From assembly GCA_025963735.1 (NCBI GenBank), contig JAOQAF010000167.1, positions 1 through 33,303 on the forward strand: a stretch of DNA of 33,303 bases. Reading direction: 5' to 3'. The position numbers and the translations under genes are program-made. The notes under the pieces were generated by a model, which saw nothing but the letters and a program-made list of their open reading frames with translations, did no database searches and was not told where the DNA came from. Numbering within the stretch: position 1 is the stretch's first letter; the number at the start of each line of letters is the position of its first letter. Below are positions 6,901-15,803 of this stretch, piece by piece. The DNA comes from Bacteroidota bacterium. GTDB lineage: Bacteria > Bacteroidota > Bacteroidia > B-17B0 > Aurantibacillaceae.

Positions 6901-8952
6901 ATGAAAAGAAGTTTATTTATAGCGTTTATCTTTTTTTTGTGTGTATGCAGCCACACTTCCAGGGCTCAATCAAGGTCGGAGTTGGAGGAACAGGCATATG
7001 CTGCACTTAATGATAAAGATTTCGCGAATGCCTATACTTTATTTGATAAATTAAATGCCAAGTATCCAAAGGAGTTTGATTATAAATTTAAATTAGGAAT
7101 AGCCTGTTTATATTATCCCGATAAAAAAGCCCGGGCTATTGAAATATTTAATGATATAAAAAAAGAATCAAAAGGTCCTGAAGTGGATTATTATTTAGGT
7201 AAGGCCTATCATGTAAATTATAAATTCGATGATGCCATTCCCTTACTTGAGGCTTTTGTTGCTGCCAGAAAAAACAGCAAGAATAAAGAAGAAAAGGAAA
7301 TGGTTGAAGATGCCGACAGAGTATTAAACAATTGCTCTAACGGTAAGCAGTTGGTTGACAATAAAATTATTGCCGATATAAAAAATATTGGAGGCCCCAT
7401 TAATACTGAAGAAGATGAATATGTGCCGGCCATTACAACGGATGAATCTATCATGATTTTTACCTACAGAGGGAAAAAAAGCATGGGCGGGAAATTAAAC
7501 ACGGATCTTCAGCCCGATAATGTTGATGGGGAATATCATGAAGACGTTTATATTTCACGCAAAAAGGCCGACTCTACCTGGAGTGAGCCGCAAAGTTTAG
7601 TGAATTTAAATACCAAAGGAAATGACGCGGCTATCGCTTTATCACCCGACGGGCAAATGCTTTTTATATTTTTAAGTACAGATAAAAATGAAGGTGATAT
7701 TCTTGTGAGCAAATTAACCGGAAATGAATTTTCGAAACCCGAACCTCTTAATAAAAATATAAACACCGATTCATGGGAAGGTTCATGTTCCATTTCAGGT
7801 GATGGGCATTTCCTGTATTTCGCGAGTGAGCGGCCCGGGGGCCTTGGTGGGCGAGACATCTATATTAGCGAACAGGTTAATGGCGATTGGGGCCCGGCCA
7901 AAAACATGGGACCAACCATTAACACAGCATTGGATGATGATGCGCCTTTTATTCATCCTGATGGTATTACTTTATTTTACAGTTCCAAAGGACATCAAAG
8001 TATTGGCGGCTATGATATAATGTTTTCAGTGAAAAAAGATAATGAATGGTTGCCTCCAAAAAGTATGGGTTTACCTTTAAACACCACCGAAGACGACCGC
8101 TATTATGTAATTAATTCAAGAGGTGATAAAGGATACTTTAGCAGCGACAGGGCAGGATCTGGAGGAAAAGGCAAACAGGATATTTACATGGTTACACCCG
8201 GCATTTTGGGCGAGAAGCCTGTTATAGCATTATTAAAAGGCATTGTATACGGCGACGAAAAACCAATAGAAGCTAAAATTGAAGTGATAAAGATCACACA
8301 AAAAGAAAACATCGGTCCCTTTTATACAAATAAAACCACAGGAAAATACCTTATGGCTTTAAGCCCGGGTTTTGTATATCGCATCAAAGTTATAGCCGAA
8401 GGATATGATCCGATTGAAGAAGATCTGGATATTGAAAGTTTGAACAAATACATGGAAACCAACAAAGATTTTTATTTGTACAGCGCCGGAAAATCACCAA
8501 CAACGTCGGTTGTAACCGAAACCCCCGCACCCACAAATACTAATGTTGCAGAAGTTTCGCCATGCTCGGGACAAACCTTGCCTGATTTTACGCCTTTAAA
8601 AGGAAAATCTTTGAACGACATACAATATTATAGACAACTTCTTGCAACAGCAGGTAATTACTGTGCCGAAGGGCTCATCTTTAAAGTGCAGATAGCTGCA
8701 TACCGTAAGCCGCAAAACTATAAATACGATCATTTGCTTCAGTATGGCAAACCCGAAGTGAATGATTATCCGGATGGCATAACGCGCTTTACTCAACTGG
8801 AGTTTAAAACAATTAAGGAAGCCGAAGTTCAAAGACAAAAAGCCATAGCAAAAGGACAGAAAGATGCCTGGATAGTAGCTTTCATAAAAGGAAAGCGCTA
8901 TACGCTTGAAGAACTGATCATGCTTGATTTTCTTGGGAAATCTATTAATTGA
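6901..8952 (+). CDS. PD40 propeller protein with C-terminal SPOR-like domain
   Basis: The ATG at 6901 gives a clean signal peptide ('MKRSLFIAFIFFLCVCSHTSRAQ') and 683 residues; the upstream GTG at 6859 adds 14 residues before it and is rejected. Domain order: TPR-like helices (about 30-150), PD40/WD40-like propeller blades (about 160-435, repeats such as 'LSPDGQMLFIFLS', 'ISGDGHFLYFASERPGGLGGRDIY'), a carboxypeptidase-regulatory-like beta domain (about 440-540), a Pro/Thr linker, and a SPOR-like domain (about 590-683, 'IFKVQIAAYRKPQ'). The layout is that of the T9SS protein PorE but with the OmpA-like end replaced by the SPOR-like one. It is probably a periplasmic, peptidoglycan-linked envelope protein; its partner is unknown. 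Confidence 0.8.
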   Translation: MKRSLFIAFIFFLCVCSHTSRAQSRSELEEQAYAALNDKDFANAYTLFDKLNAKYPKEFDYKFKLGIACLYYPDKKARAIEIFNDIKKESKGPEVDYYLGKAYHVNYKFDDAIPLLEAFVAARKNSKNKEEKEMVEDADRVLNNCSNGKQLVDNKIIADIKNIGGPINTEEDEYVPAITTDESIMIFTYRGKKSMGGKLNTDLQPDNVDGEYHEDVYISRKKADSTWSEPQSLVNLNTKGNDAAIALSPDGQMLFIFLSTDKNEGDILVSKLTGNEFSKPEPLNKNINTDSWEGSCSISGDGHFLYFASERPGGLGGRDIYISEQVNGDWGPAKNMGPTINTALDDDAPFIHPDGITLFYSSKGHQSIGGYDIMFSVKKDNEWLPPKSMGLPLNTTEDDRYYVINSRGDKGYFSSDRAGSGGKGKQDIYMVTPGILGEKPVIALLKGIVYGDEKPIEAKIEVIKITQKENIGPFYTNKTTGKYLMALSPGFVYRIKVIAEGYDPIEEDLDIESLNKYMETNKDFYLYSAGKSPTTSVVTETPAPTNTNVAEVSPCSGQTLPDFTPLKGKSLNDIQYYRQLLATAGNYCAEGLIFKVQIAAYRKPQNYKYDHLLQYGKPEVNDYPDGITRFTQLEFKTIKEAEVQRQKAIAKGQKDAWIVAFIKGKRYTLEELIMLDFLGKSIN

Positions 8953-9292
8953 TCGTTCATTTACAATTTGGCTTATGCTCTTGAAAGTATAGAGACTGTC
9001 ATATAGGCCGCTAAGTTATTTTTATTGTGATGAAGATTCGATAACTTTATAAGTACTTTATGTACTCTGGCAAAAAAATGGCAGTTCCATCCTCACGGTT
9101 TTATTTCGCACTCACCCATATTTAATATTTCCGCTTTCTAAATGAAAAGGTGTAATATGATGTTAGCAAAGTATAAGTAACCAACTGTTATAACAATTGA
9201 GCCATCATATTCATTATAAAAGTCACCTAAAAAAATCCAAAAAGCCCACTCATTGAGCGGGCTTCAGGCATTTTTATTTTCAAAGAGGAAAA
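8953..9292. other. Intergenic region between convergent genes
   Basis: This 340-bp gap separates the PD40 gene from frr. It holds the minus-strand terminator at 9242-9264, a TGTTATAACA palindrome at 9186-9195 and a small AGTAC-TTTAT-GTACT hairpin. I see no gene or tRNA. Confidence 0.5.
9230..9264 (-). terminator. Intrinsic terminator of frr
   Basis: Read on the minus strand, AAGCCCGCTC-AAT-GAGTGGGCTT (9264-9242) folds into a 10-bp stem with one mismatch and is followed by TTT runs. It lies 29 bp beyond the frr stop codon. Confidence 0.75.
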
Positions 9293-9853
9293 TTAAACCG
9301 TCATTATTTCTTTTTCTTTTTGTTCAATATATTTATCCACTTTTAAAACGTTGGCATCAGTTAAGGTTTGAATTTTAGCTTCCGCATCTTTAGCTTCATC
9401 TTCAGGGAGTCCGTCTTTTTTCAAAGTTTTAACCGATTCCATGGCTTCTTTACGCAACGTACGAATGGATACTTTAGCGTCTTCTCCCAGATTTCTGGCG
9501 GTTTTTGTTAACTGTTTACGTCGCTCTTCTGTTAAAGGCGGCACTACTATTCGTATAATGATACCATCGTTTTGAGGATTAAATCCCAGGTTGGCTGCCT
9601 GAATAGCTTTTTCAATGGGAGTTAACATTGTTTTTTCCCAGGGTTGAATAATGAGCGTTCGTGCATCCTGTGTATTAACGCTGGCCGTATTACTGATTGG
9701 CACTTTGCTTCCATAATAATCAACCATTACATTCTCAAGCATAACCGGACTTGCTTTACCCGCCCTTACCTTTTGAAGTTCAAGTTCAAGATGACTAAGA
9801 GCCTTCTCCATTAAGGCTTTTGAATTATCCAATACTGATTTTACGTCGTTCAT
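9293..9853 (-). CDS. frr: Ribosome recycling factor
   Basis: This 186-residue cytoplasmic protein splits post-termination ribosomes together with EF-G. The length and sequence are typical: 'HLELELQKVRAGKASPVMLENV' near the start, 'VDYYGSKVPISNTASV', 'PPLTEERRKQLTK' and 'RTLRKEAMESVK'. It lies behind the cysteine desulfurase gene with a 136-bp gap that holds its own -7-like element. The usual partner pyrH is not next to it. Confidence 0.97.
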   Translation of the reverse strand: MNDVKSVLDNSKALMEKALSHLELELQKVRAGKASPVMLENVMVDYYGSKVPISNTASVNTQDARTLIIQPWEKTMLTPIEKAIQAANLGFNPQNDGIIIRIVVPPLTEERRKQLTKTARNLGEDAKVSIRTLRKEAMESVKTLKKDGLPEDEAKDAEAKIQTLTDANVLKVDKYIEQKEKEIMTV

Positions 9854-9902
9854 ATTATTAAAGTTGAGGGTTATTAGTTGATATTTTTATTGTACAAAAA
9901 GT

Positions 9903-9910
9903 CAAAGATA
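9903..9910 (-). promoter_or_regulatory. -7 element upstream of frr
   Basis: TATCTTTG on the minus strand matches the Bacteroidota -7 consensus TAnnTTTG exactly, about 50 bp before the frr ATG. A clear -33 TTG is missing; TTA/TTT lies at about the right distance. Confidence 0.4.
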
Positions 9911-9989
9911 ATTAAAAAATGTAATTTAAGAATTCAGGCCTGCTTAAACTAAATCGTACTTCTTAAATCTTACCTCTTAAATCTAACTT

Positions 9990-11132
9990 CTACGCGGTAG
10001 ACTTTACCTGAAATAATTCCGCCAGCTTATTTACTACAATATCAATTTCTTCTTTTGTATTGTATTTACTGAAACTGAATCTTACAGATGGACGATTCAT
10101 GTCTATTCCTAAGCCCCTTAAAACATGACTACCCTGGTTGCTCCCGCTGCTGCATGCGCTTCCGCCGCTGGCTGCAATGCCTGCAATATCAAGATTAAAT
10201 AATAACATTTCAGCATCGGGATGATTGGGAAAACAACAGTTAAGAACCGTATACAACGATTTATCAAAGGAAGTTTCTCCATTAAAAACAGTTCCCGGAA
10301 TTACATCTGTTAATCTTTCACGCATATAATCTTTTAATCCCATTATATGTTTTTGGTGTTCTTCCATTTCATTGAAACAAATTTCTAATGCTTTGGCTAA
10401 GCCAACAATTCCGTATAAATTTTCAGTTCCGCCGCGCATGTTGCGTTCCTGTGCGCCGCCATGAATAAAAGGCGTTATTTTATTAGCGTGATGAATGTAT
10501 AAAAAACCAACCCCTTTCGGACCATGAAATTTATGGGCCGCGCAGGTAATAAAATTTACTTTAAGTTCTTTTAAATCCATCCTGTAATGGCCCATGGTTT
10601 GCACGGTATCACTGTGAAACAATGCGCCGTATTTTTCGCAAAGTTCTCCAACTTCTTTTAAAGGAAGTAAGGTTCCTATTTCATTATTGGCATGCATTAA
10701 CGATACAAGTGTTTTGTCGTTATTTTTTAAAAGTTCTTCAAGATCATTAAGATCAACGTTGCCTTTTTTATCAATTTTAACCCAGCTTACTTTAACTTTG
10801 CCGGCCTTTTCAAGGGTTTTAACGGTATGCTCCACCGCGTGATGTTCAATGGCAGAAGTAATGATATGTTTGATGCCAAAGGTTTCAATGCTTTGCACAA
10901 TGGCCATGTTATCGGCTTCGGTTCCTCCGGATGTAAAAAATATTTCGGCGGGTGTTACATTTAAAAGTTTAGCCACTGTTTTGCGTGCCACTTCAATGGC
11001 TGAGCGGGTTTTTCTGCCGAAAGAATGAATGGAAGACGGGTTGCCAAAATCCTCTGTCATAAAAGGAAGCATGGCTTTAAATACTTCTTCATCAAGTTTC
11101 GTTGTGGCGGCGTTATCCAGGTAAATTTTCAT
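9990..11132 (-). CDS. Cysteine desulfurase (NifS/IscS class)
   Basis: This PLP enzyme removes sulfur from cysteine for Fe-S cluster and thio-cofactor synthesis. The start at 11132 ('MKIYLDNAATT') matches the family; the ORF-track start adds 13 residues of non-family sequence. The protein has 380 residues. 'TSGGTEADNMAI' binds PLP, 'CAAHKFHGPKGVGFLY' carries the Schiff-base Lys, and 'SGGSACSSGSNQGSHVL' holds the catalytic Cys in the class I mobile loop. No iscU, suf or thiI gene lies beside it, so its precise role (IscS or specialised NifS) is open. It sits between glmM and frr on the same strand. Confidence 0.93.
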   Translation of the reverse strand: MKIYLDNAATTKLDEEVFKAMLPFMTEDFGNPSSIHSFGRKTRSAIEVARKTVAKLLNVTPAEIFFTSGGTEADNMAIVQSIETFGIKHIITSAIEHHAVEHTVKTLEKAGKVKVSWVKIDKKGNVDLNDLEELLKNNDKTLVSLMHANNEIGTLLPLKEVGELCEKYGALFHSDTVQTMGHYRMDLKELKVNFITCAAHKFHGPKGVGFLYIHHANKITPFIHGGAQERNMRGGTENLYGIVGLAKALEICFNEMEEHQKHIMGLKDYMRERLTDVIPGTVFNGETSFDKSLYTVLNCCFPNHPDAEMLLFNLDIAGIAASGGSACSSGSNQGSHVLRGLGIDMNRPSVRFSFSKYNTKEEIDIVVNKLAELFQVKSTA

Positions 11133-11203
11133 TTGCAGATATTTTATTTTTAATTGTAATCTCTCGTTCACTCACGTAATCAACTCCACACTAACACTAA
11201 AAG

Positions 11204-12601
11204 TTAATTCTTAATTATCTCTTTGATGTCGGAAATAATTTTTTTGGCTAAGTTTTCGGCTGTTGACTGAGTCTGACTTTCACTGTAAATTCTAATAATA
11301 GGTTCAGTATTACTTTTGCGTAAATGCACCCATTCCTTATCAAATTCAATTTTCACACCATCTATTGTATTCACCGGTTGTTTTTTATACTTGTCTTTTA
11401 CCTTGCTTAAAACTTTATCTACATCAATTTGCGGCGTGAGTTCAATTTTATTTTTTGAAATAAAATAATTGGGGTATGATTTTCTAAGCATTGACGCGCT
11501 TTTGCCGTATTTTGCAAGGTGAGTTAAAAAAATCGCGATCCCAACAAGTGCATCACGGCCGTAATGAAGTTCGGGTAATATAATTCCGCCGTTGCCTTCT
11601 CCGCCAATTACAGCTTTGGTTTCTTTCATCATTTTTACAACGTTCACTTCGCCCACAGCGGAAGCTGAATATTTACCTCCCTGCTTTTCGGTAATGTCGC
11701 GCAATGCTCGGGTGCTTGATAAATTGCTTACTGTATTGCCTTTCTTATTATGTTGTAATACATAATCTGAAACTGCAACGAGAGTATATTCTTCGCCAAA
11801 CATTTCCCCATCTTCACACACAAGCGCTAAACGATCAACATCGGGATCAACGCTTATTCCTATATGCGCTTTCTGTTTAACAACTGTTTTACTAAGCTCG
11901 CTCAGGTGTTCAGGTAAAGGCTCAGGGTTATGCGCAAAATTTCCGGTAGGTTCGCCGTTAATAGTTACAACTTTTTTTACTCCTAATTTTTCAAGCAGAG
12001 CCGGAACCACAAACCCACCACTTGAATTAATGGCATCTACAACCACCGAGAAGTTTGCTTTCTTAATGGCAGCAACATCCACATATGGAAGATCCAGTAT
12101 TTTTTGAATGTGGATATTTAAAAAATCTTTATTAATGGTGTAAGTTCCAAGGCTGCTTACATCGGCATAATCAAACTCCGACTTCTCCGCAATTTGTAAA
12201 AGTTTTTTGCCAATTTCTTCGCTTATAAATTCACCTTTTTCATTCAATAATTTTAGAGCGTTCCATTGTTTGGGATTATGACTGGCTGTTAAGATAATTC
12301 CTCCATTGGCGTTTAATTCGGTTACTGCCATTTCAACGGTGGGCGTAGTGCTTAATTCAAGATCAATAACGTTTATTCCTAAACCAATTAATGTTCCGCT
12401 AACAATATTTGAAACCATCTGTCCGCTGATCCTTGCATCCCGACCTATTATAATGGTAATGTTTTTTTTTGATTTGCTGTTTTGTAAAATCAATGTTCCG
12501 AATGCGGATGTAAATTTTACTATATCGAGTGGGGTTAATCCATCGTCAGGTTTGCCACCAATGGTTCCCCTTATTCCGGAAATACTTTTTATGAGAGTCA
12601 C
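11204..12601 (-). CDS. glmM: Phosphoglucosamine mutase
   Basis: The enzyme converts glucosamine-6-phosphate to glucosamine-1-phosphate for UDP-GlcNAc, peptidoglycan and lipopolysaccharide. It has 465 residues in four alpha-D-phosphohexomutase domains. Visible motifs are 'SGIRGTIGGKPDDGLTP' at the start, the phospho-Ser loop 'TASHNPKQWNALK', the metal loop 'DPDVDRLAL', the sugar loop 'GEGNGGIILPELHYGRD' and the phosphate loop 'RKSNTEPIIRIY'. A phosphomannomutase/phosphoglucomutase activity cannot be excluded, but the start and length fit the GlmM of Bacteroidota. It is 71 bp upstream of the desulfurase and divergent from the TM2 gene. Confidence 0.88.
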   Translation of the reverse strand: MTLIKSISGIRGTIGGKPDDGLTPLDIVKFTSAFGTLILQNSKSKKNITIIIGRDARISGQMVSNIVSGTLIGLGINVIDLELSTTPTVEMAVTELNANGGIILTASHNPKQWNALKLLNEKGEFISEEIGKKLLQIAEKSEFDYADVSSLGTYTINKDFLNIHIQKILDLPYVDVAAIKKANFSVVVDAINSSGGFVVPALLEKLGVKKVVTINGEPTGNFAHNPEPLPEHLSELSKTVVKQKAHIGISVDPDVDRLALVCEDGEMFGEEYTLVAVSDYVLQHNKKGNTVSNLSSTRALRDITEKQGGKYSASAVGEVNVVKMMKETKAVIGGEGNGGIILPELHYGRDALVGIAIFLTHLAKYGKSASMLRKSYPNYFISKNKIELTPQIDVDKVLSKVKDKYKKQPVNTIDGVKIEFDKEWVHLRKSNTEPIIRIYSESQTQSTAENLAKKIISDIKEIIKN

Positions 12602-12624
12602 TTTTTATTTGTTTTTAAGGTATG

Positions 12625-12632
12625 TAAAGATA
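12625..12632 (-). promoter_or_regulatory. Possible -7 element upstream of glmM
   Basis: TATCTTTA on the minus strand lies 24 bp before the glmM ATG, with a TTG 15 nt further upstream, which is a shorter spacer than at the other candidates. Confidence 0.3.
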
Positions 12633-12754
12633 GAATAAAGTGACTAACAATTAAACCATATAAATGAACAAATTGCTGATTTTTTCACTAATTTGGCAAT
12701 TGATAAGAGCCTCGCTTTTATTACTGATTATGCCTCACATAAGTTAAGCGGCCC

Positions 12755-13216
12755 ATGTTTTCAAATAATTATAAAATAGCAATACGTTTGTTTTTTTTAG
12801 TGACCCTTTTACTTATTAAAATTGACACTGCAGCTTCAAATGGAAATAAAAATTGTTCTCTTAATGTTTCCCGACCTCACGAAATATTAACTCAAAATCT
12901 TGATTTTTATTCCGGATTAAAAGATCGTCCGAATCCGCTTTTACAAATTTTTAAAAGTAAACAGCAAAAAAATAAAAAGGTCATAGCCGCAATATTAGCC
13001 TTTCCCTTTCCGTTTGGTATGGTAGGTTTACACCGAATATATCTTGGCACTTCCCCGCACGTGCCGGTGGTATATATTGGCACATTGGGCGGTGCATTGG
13101 GTATTTTACCCTTTATTGACTTTTGTGTGATAGTGCTGGATAAAGACCTGAACCGTTATATAGAAAATAAAAAGGTACTGATGTGGGTTGATGAATCTAA
13201 AAAAGAGATTAAATAA
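12755..13216 (+). CDS. TM2 domain membrane protein
   Basis: This encodes 153 residues. An N-terminal hydrophobic segment (about 8-25) looks like a signal or membrane anchor. The C-terminal half has 'KKVIAAILAFPFPFGMVGLHRIYLG' and 'GGALGILPFIDFCVIVLDKD', the TM2 pattern of two membrane helices joined by a short turn with G-x-H-R-x-Y-L-G. The function of TM2 proteins in bacteria is not settled. Its TAA overlaps the ATG of the asparagine synthetase by one base (TAATG), so the two are likely translated together. Confidence 0.8.
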   Translation: MFSNNYKIAIRLFFLVTLLLIKIDTAASNGNKNCSLNVSRPHEILTQNLDFYSGLKDRPNPLLQIFKSKQQKNKKVIAAILAFPFPFGMVGLHRIYLGTSPHVPVVYIGTLGGALGILPFIDFCVIVLDKDLNRYIENKKVLMWVDESKKEIK

Positions 13217-15129
13217 TGTGCGGCATTGCGGGTATAATTTTAAAGGACAAAGCACCATTTAGTTTATCAGCAAAAGTAGCTGAAATGTCACTGAGTTTAG
13301 CCCATAGAGGACCAGACGGCGAGGGGTTTATGCTGTCAGATGGTTTTAATACGTATCCATTTAAACGTTCCGGATCAGAGCAGATTTTTTCTAAAAAAGA
13401 ACTGGCTTATATTCCCCAAAAGGATCTTACTGCCTCCAATACGGATTCTATTATTTCTTTTGCTCATAGAAGGTTGTCTATTATAGATCTCAGTGAGGCT
13501 GGTCACCAGCCAATGAGTACACCCGATTCAAAATTATGGATCACCTTTAACGGCGAAATTTACAATTACATTGAATTAAAAAAAGAACTAAAGGAATCGG
13601 GATATCTTTTCATTTCAGAAAGCGATACCGAAGTGATTTTACATGCGTATAAACACTGGGGTTTTGACTGTGTAAACAAATTTAACGGCATGTGGGCATT
13701 TTGCATTTTTGATACGGAAAAGCAATTGTGTTTCGCTTCGCGTGACAGGCTGGGAGTAAAGCCTTTTTATTACATTAACACTGTTGAGTGTATGGCTTTT
13801 GCCAGTGAGCAAAAAGCATTTGTAAGCAGCGGTTTAATTAAAGCCTCCTATAATTATAAAGCCGCTCACGATTATCTGGTGAATGGATCGCTGGAAACTG
13901 AAACAAATAATTTTTTTGACGGGATCGAAGAACTTTTCCCCGGAAATAATTTAATCTACAATCTGAAAACAAAAGCTGTTAAGATTGAAAAGTATTATAA
14001 AATTAATCAAACTCAAAACAACGAAAAGTTAAGTGACAGAGAATTAATTGATCTTATTGAACAGAAGTTATATAACGCTGTTAAACTGAGATTAAGAAGC
14101 GATGTGGAAGTTGGCGCCTGTTTAAGCGGAGGTATTGACAGTTCAGTGTTGTGCGGTTTAATGCATAAGATTTTGAATAAGAGTAATTATTGTTTTACAT
14201 CCGTATTTAAAAATGAAACATTTAATGAAGAGTATTTTGCCGACGTAGTTGCCAAACAAATAAATGCGGTTTATTTTAAAACAGAGCCAACGCTGGAAGG
14301 TTTTATAAATGAACTCGATAGTTTAGTGTATTCTCAGGATATTCCCGTTTGGGATACCAGCACGTACGCACAGTACAAGGTCATGGCGCTGGCAAAAAGC
14401 AATAATATTAAAGTGGTAATTGACGGGCAGGGAGCCGATGAGCTGTTTGGCGGATATCACCATCACTTTGTGGCAAAGTGGAATAATATGATGGGTGAGG
14501 GAAAGACAGTTGCTGCGGTTAAGGATATAAATAAATCCGGAAAAACAATCGATAGACCTTTTAAATTTTACATCAAGGAAAAACTAAAAGGGAAATTGCA
14601 CTTTAACTCCAGGATTTTATCCGGGGTTTTTAAAACTGATTTTTTAAAGTCGCAGGAAATACAAAACCCTACGGTATACTTTAATGACATAAACAAACAA
14701 CTCATCAACGACATTGAACAGGCGAGATTAAAGTCTTTTTTGAAATGCGAAGACCGTTGCGCTATGTGGCATAGCGTAGAAAGCCGCACCCCTTTTAGCG
14801 ACGATATTGAGTTGATAGATTTAATGTTTTCATTTAATGGCAACCGTAAAATACAAAATGGGGTTTCTAAATATTTATTGCGCGAAGCTTCTAAAGCAAT
14901 TTTACCACAACAAATTTACTCGCGTTATGACAAGCGTGGTTTTGAAACCCCAATGAAAAAATGGGTTAAGGAATTAAAACCGCTTATGACAAAAGAAATA
15001 GAAGCTTCAGGATTTGATTTTATCAGGAAAGATTATCTTGAAAAATTAAATACTGAAAATGCTTTTGAATACAAACTTCTTTTTAGGCTTTTTATTTTAA
15101 GCCGATGGAAAAAAGTGTTTATTTCTTAG
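13216..15129 (+). CDS. asnB: Asparagine synthetase (glutamine-hydrolysing)
   Basis: The enzyme makes asparagine from aspartate, ATP and glutamine. It has 637 residues. The N-terminal nucleophile domain starts 'MCGIAGI' with Cys2 as the glutaminase nucleophile, followed by 'LAHRGPDGEG', 'HRRLSIIDLS' and 'FNGEIYNY'. The C-terminal synthetase domain has the PP-loop 'LSGGIDSSVLCGL' and 'DGQGADELFGGYHHH'. Members of this family also modify surface polysaccharides or peptides, so amidation of another substrate is possible. It is coupled to the TM2 gene upstream and overlaps the convergent barrel gene by 11 bp. Confidence 0.9.
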   Translation: MCGIAGIILKDKAPFSLSAKVAEMSLSLAHRGPDGEGFMLSDGFNTYPFKRSGSEQIFSKKELAYIPQKDLTASNTDSIISFAHRRLSIIDLSEAGHQPMSTPDSKLWITFNGEIYNYIELKKELKESGYLFISESDTEVILHAYKHWGFDCVNKFNGMWAFCIFDTEKQLCFASRDRLGVKPFYYINTVECMAFASEQKAFVSSGLIKASYNYKAAHDYLVNGSLETETNNFFDGIEELFPGNNLIYNLKTKAVKIEKYYKINQTQNNEKLSDRELIDLIEQKLYNAVKLRLRSDVEVGACLSGGIDSSVLCGLMHKILNKSNYCFTSVFKNETFNEEYFADVVAKQINAVYFKTEPTLEGFINELDSLVYSQDIPVWDTSTYAQYKVMALAKSNNIKVVIDGQGADELFGGYHHHFVAKWNNMMGEGKTVAAVKDINKSGKTIDRPFKFYIKEKLKGKLHFNSRILSGVFKTDFLKSQEIQNPTVYFNDINKQLINDIEQARLKSFLKCEDRCAMWHSVESRTPFSDDIELIDLMFSFNGNRKIQNGVSKYLLREASKAILPQQIYSRYDKRGFETPMKKWVKELKPLMTKEIEASGFDFIRKDYLEKLNTENAFEYKLLFRLFILSRWKKVFIS

Positions 15130-15784
15130 AATCATCTTTAAGATCCAGAAAACGGTATTGGATACCAAAACTAAGACCAAAACCCGGTGAGCCCTGTAGT
15201 TTAAGGGAACTGAAGGTGTTATTGAAATCAACATCATTGGTAGTTAATTTAGGATAGTTGAAAAACGGAAGAGATAACTTCATGTTAAATCCAAAACGAC
15301 CAATATATAAACGTGGATCTATATAAAATGAATAATAAATTCCTGAGCCTTTAAGCTGCGTATTCTTTATATCATTAAAGTGATATTTAATCCCCGTATA
15401 ACCAATATCGCTTCCAAGCACCAGATCAAAACTTTTTTTAGACACCGCGTGATAGTTTAATTGAACAAGAATGTCATTCGATTTTATAGTTCCGGTATTT
15501 CCGCTTACTGTATCTTTTGATACAAAATAGTTATTGTTTTTGTAACGCAAACCAATGCCAAACCTCTTGTGAAGTCCGTATTCAGCACCCACTGTAAAAT
15601 GCGTGCTCCCCGCTTTATCGTTTTTTGTTTCCGTTAAATCATTGGTTTTATCATGAATAACTACTTTGGTGTTATAAATTTCGAGGCCTCCGCCGGCATC
15701 AATTACCAGCGCTCCTTTATAGAAAGACTGGCCATTAATTTTAATAAAAAGAGATATAATAATGAGAGTTAGAAATTTTTTCAT
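15119..15784 (-). CDS. Outer-membrane beta-barrel protein
   Basis: This encodes 221 residues with a Sec signal peptide ('MKKFLTLIIISLFIKINGQ'). Alternating hydrophobic strands with aromatic girdles ('FTVGAEYGLHKRFGIGLRYKN', 'ILVQLNYHAV', 'PGFGLSFGIQYRFLDL') indicate a small barrel of about eight strands. The exact family is not recognised. It is 19 bp downstream of the PorE-like gene and ends a four-gene minus-strand run, so it may work with it at the outer membrane. Its 3' end overlaps asnB by 11 bp. Confidence 0.75.
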   Translation of the reverse strand: MKKFLTLIIISLFIKINGQSFYKGALVIDAGGGLEIYNTKVVIHDKTNDLTETKNDKAGSTHFTVGAEYGLHKRFGIGLRYKNNNYFVSKDTVSGNTGTIKSNDILVQLNYHAVSKKSFDLVLGSDIGYTGIKYHFNDIKNTQLKGSGIYYSFYIDPRLYIGRFGFNMKLSLPFFNYPKLTTNDVDFNNTFSSLKLQGSPGFGLSFGIQYRFLDLKDDSKK

Positions 15785-15803
15785 GCCTGTATTTTTTTAT
15801 AAA

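Noticed and set aside
7548-7859. Minus-strand ORF within the PD40 gene
   Set aside because: Shadow of a well-supported coding frame with no family features. The same applies to the other antisense ORFs in the track, such as 170-385, 2296-2613, 14568-14843 and 22782-23228.
8953-9292. tRNA or small RNA in the largest gaps
   Set aside because: No cloverleaf or T-loop sequence seen here or at 4842-5158; only small hairpins and terminators.
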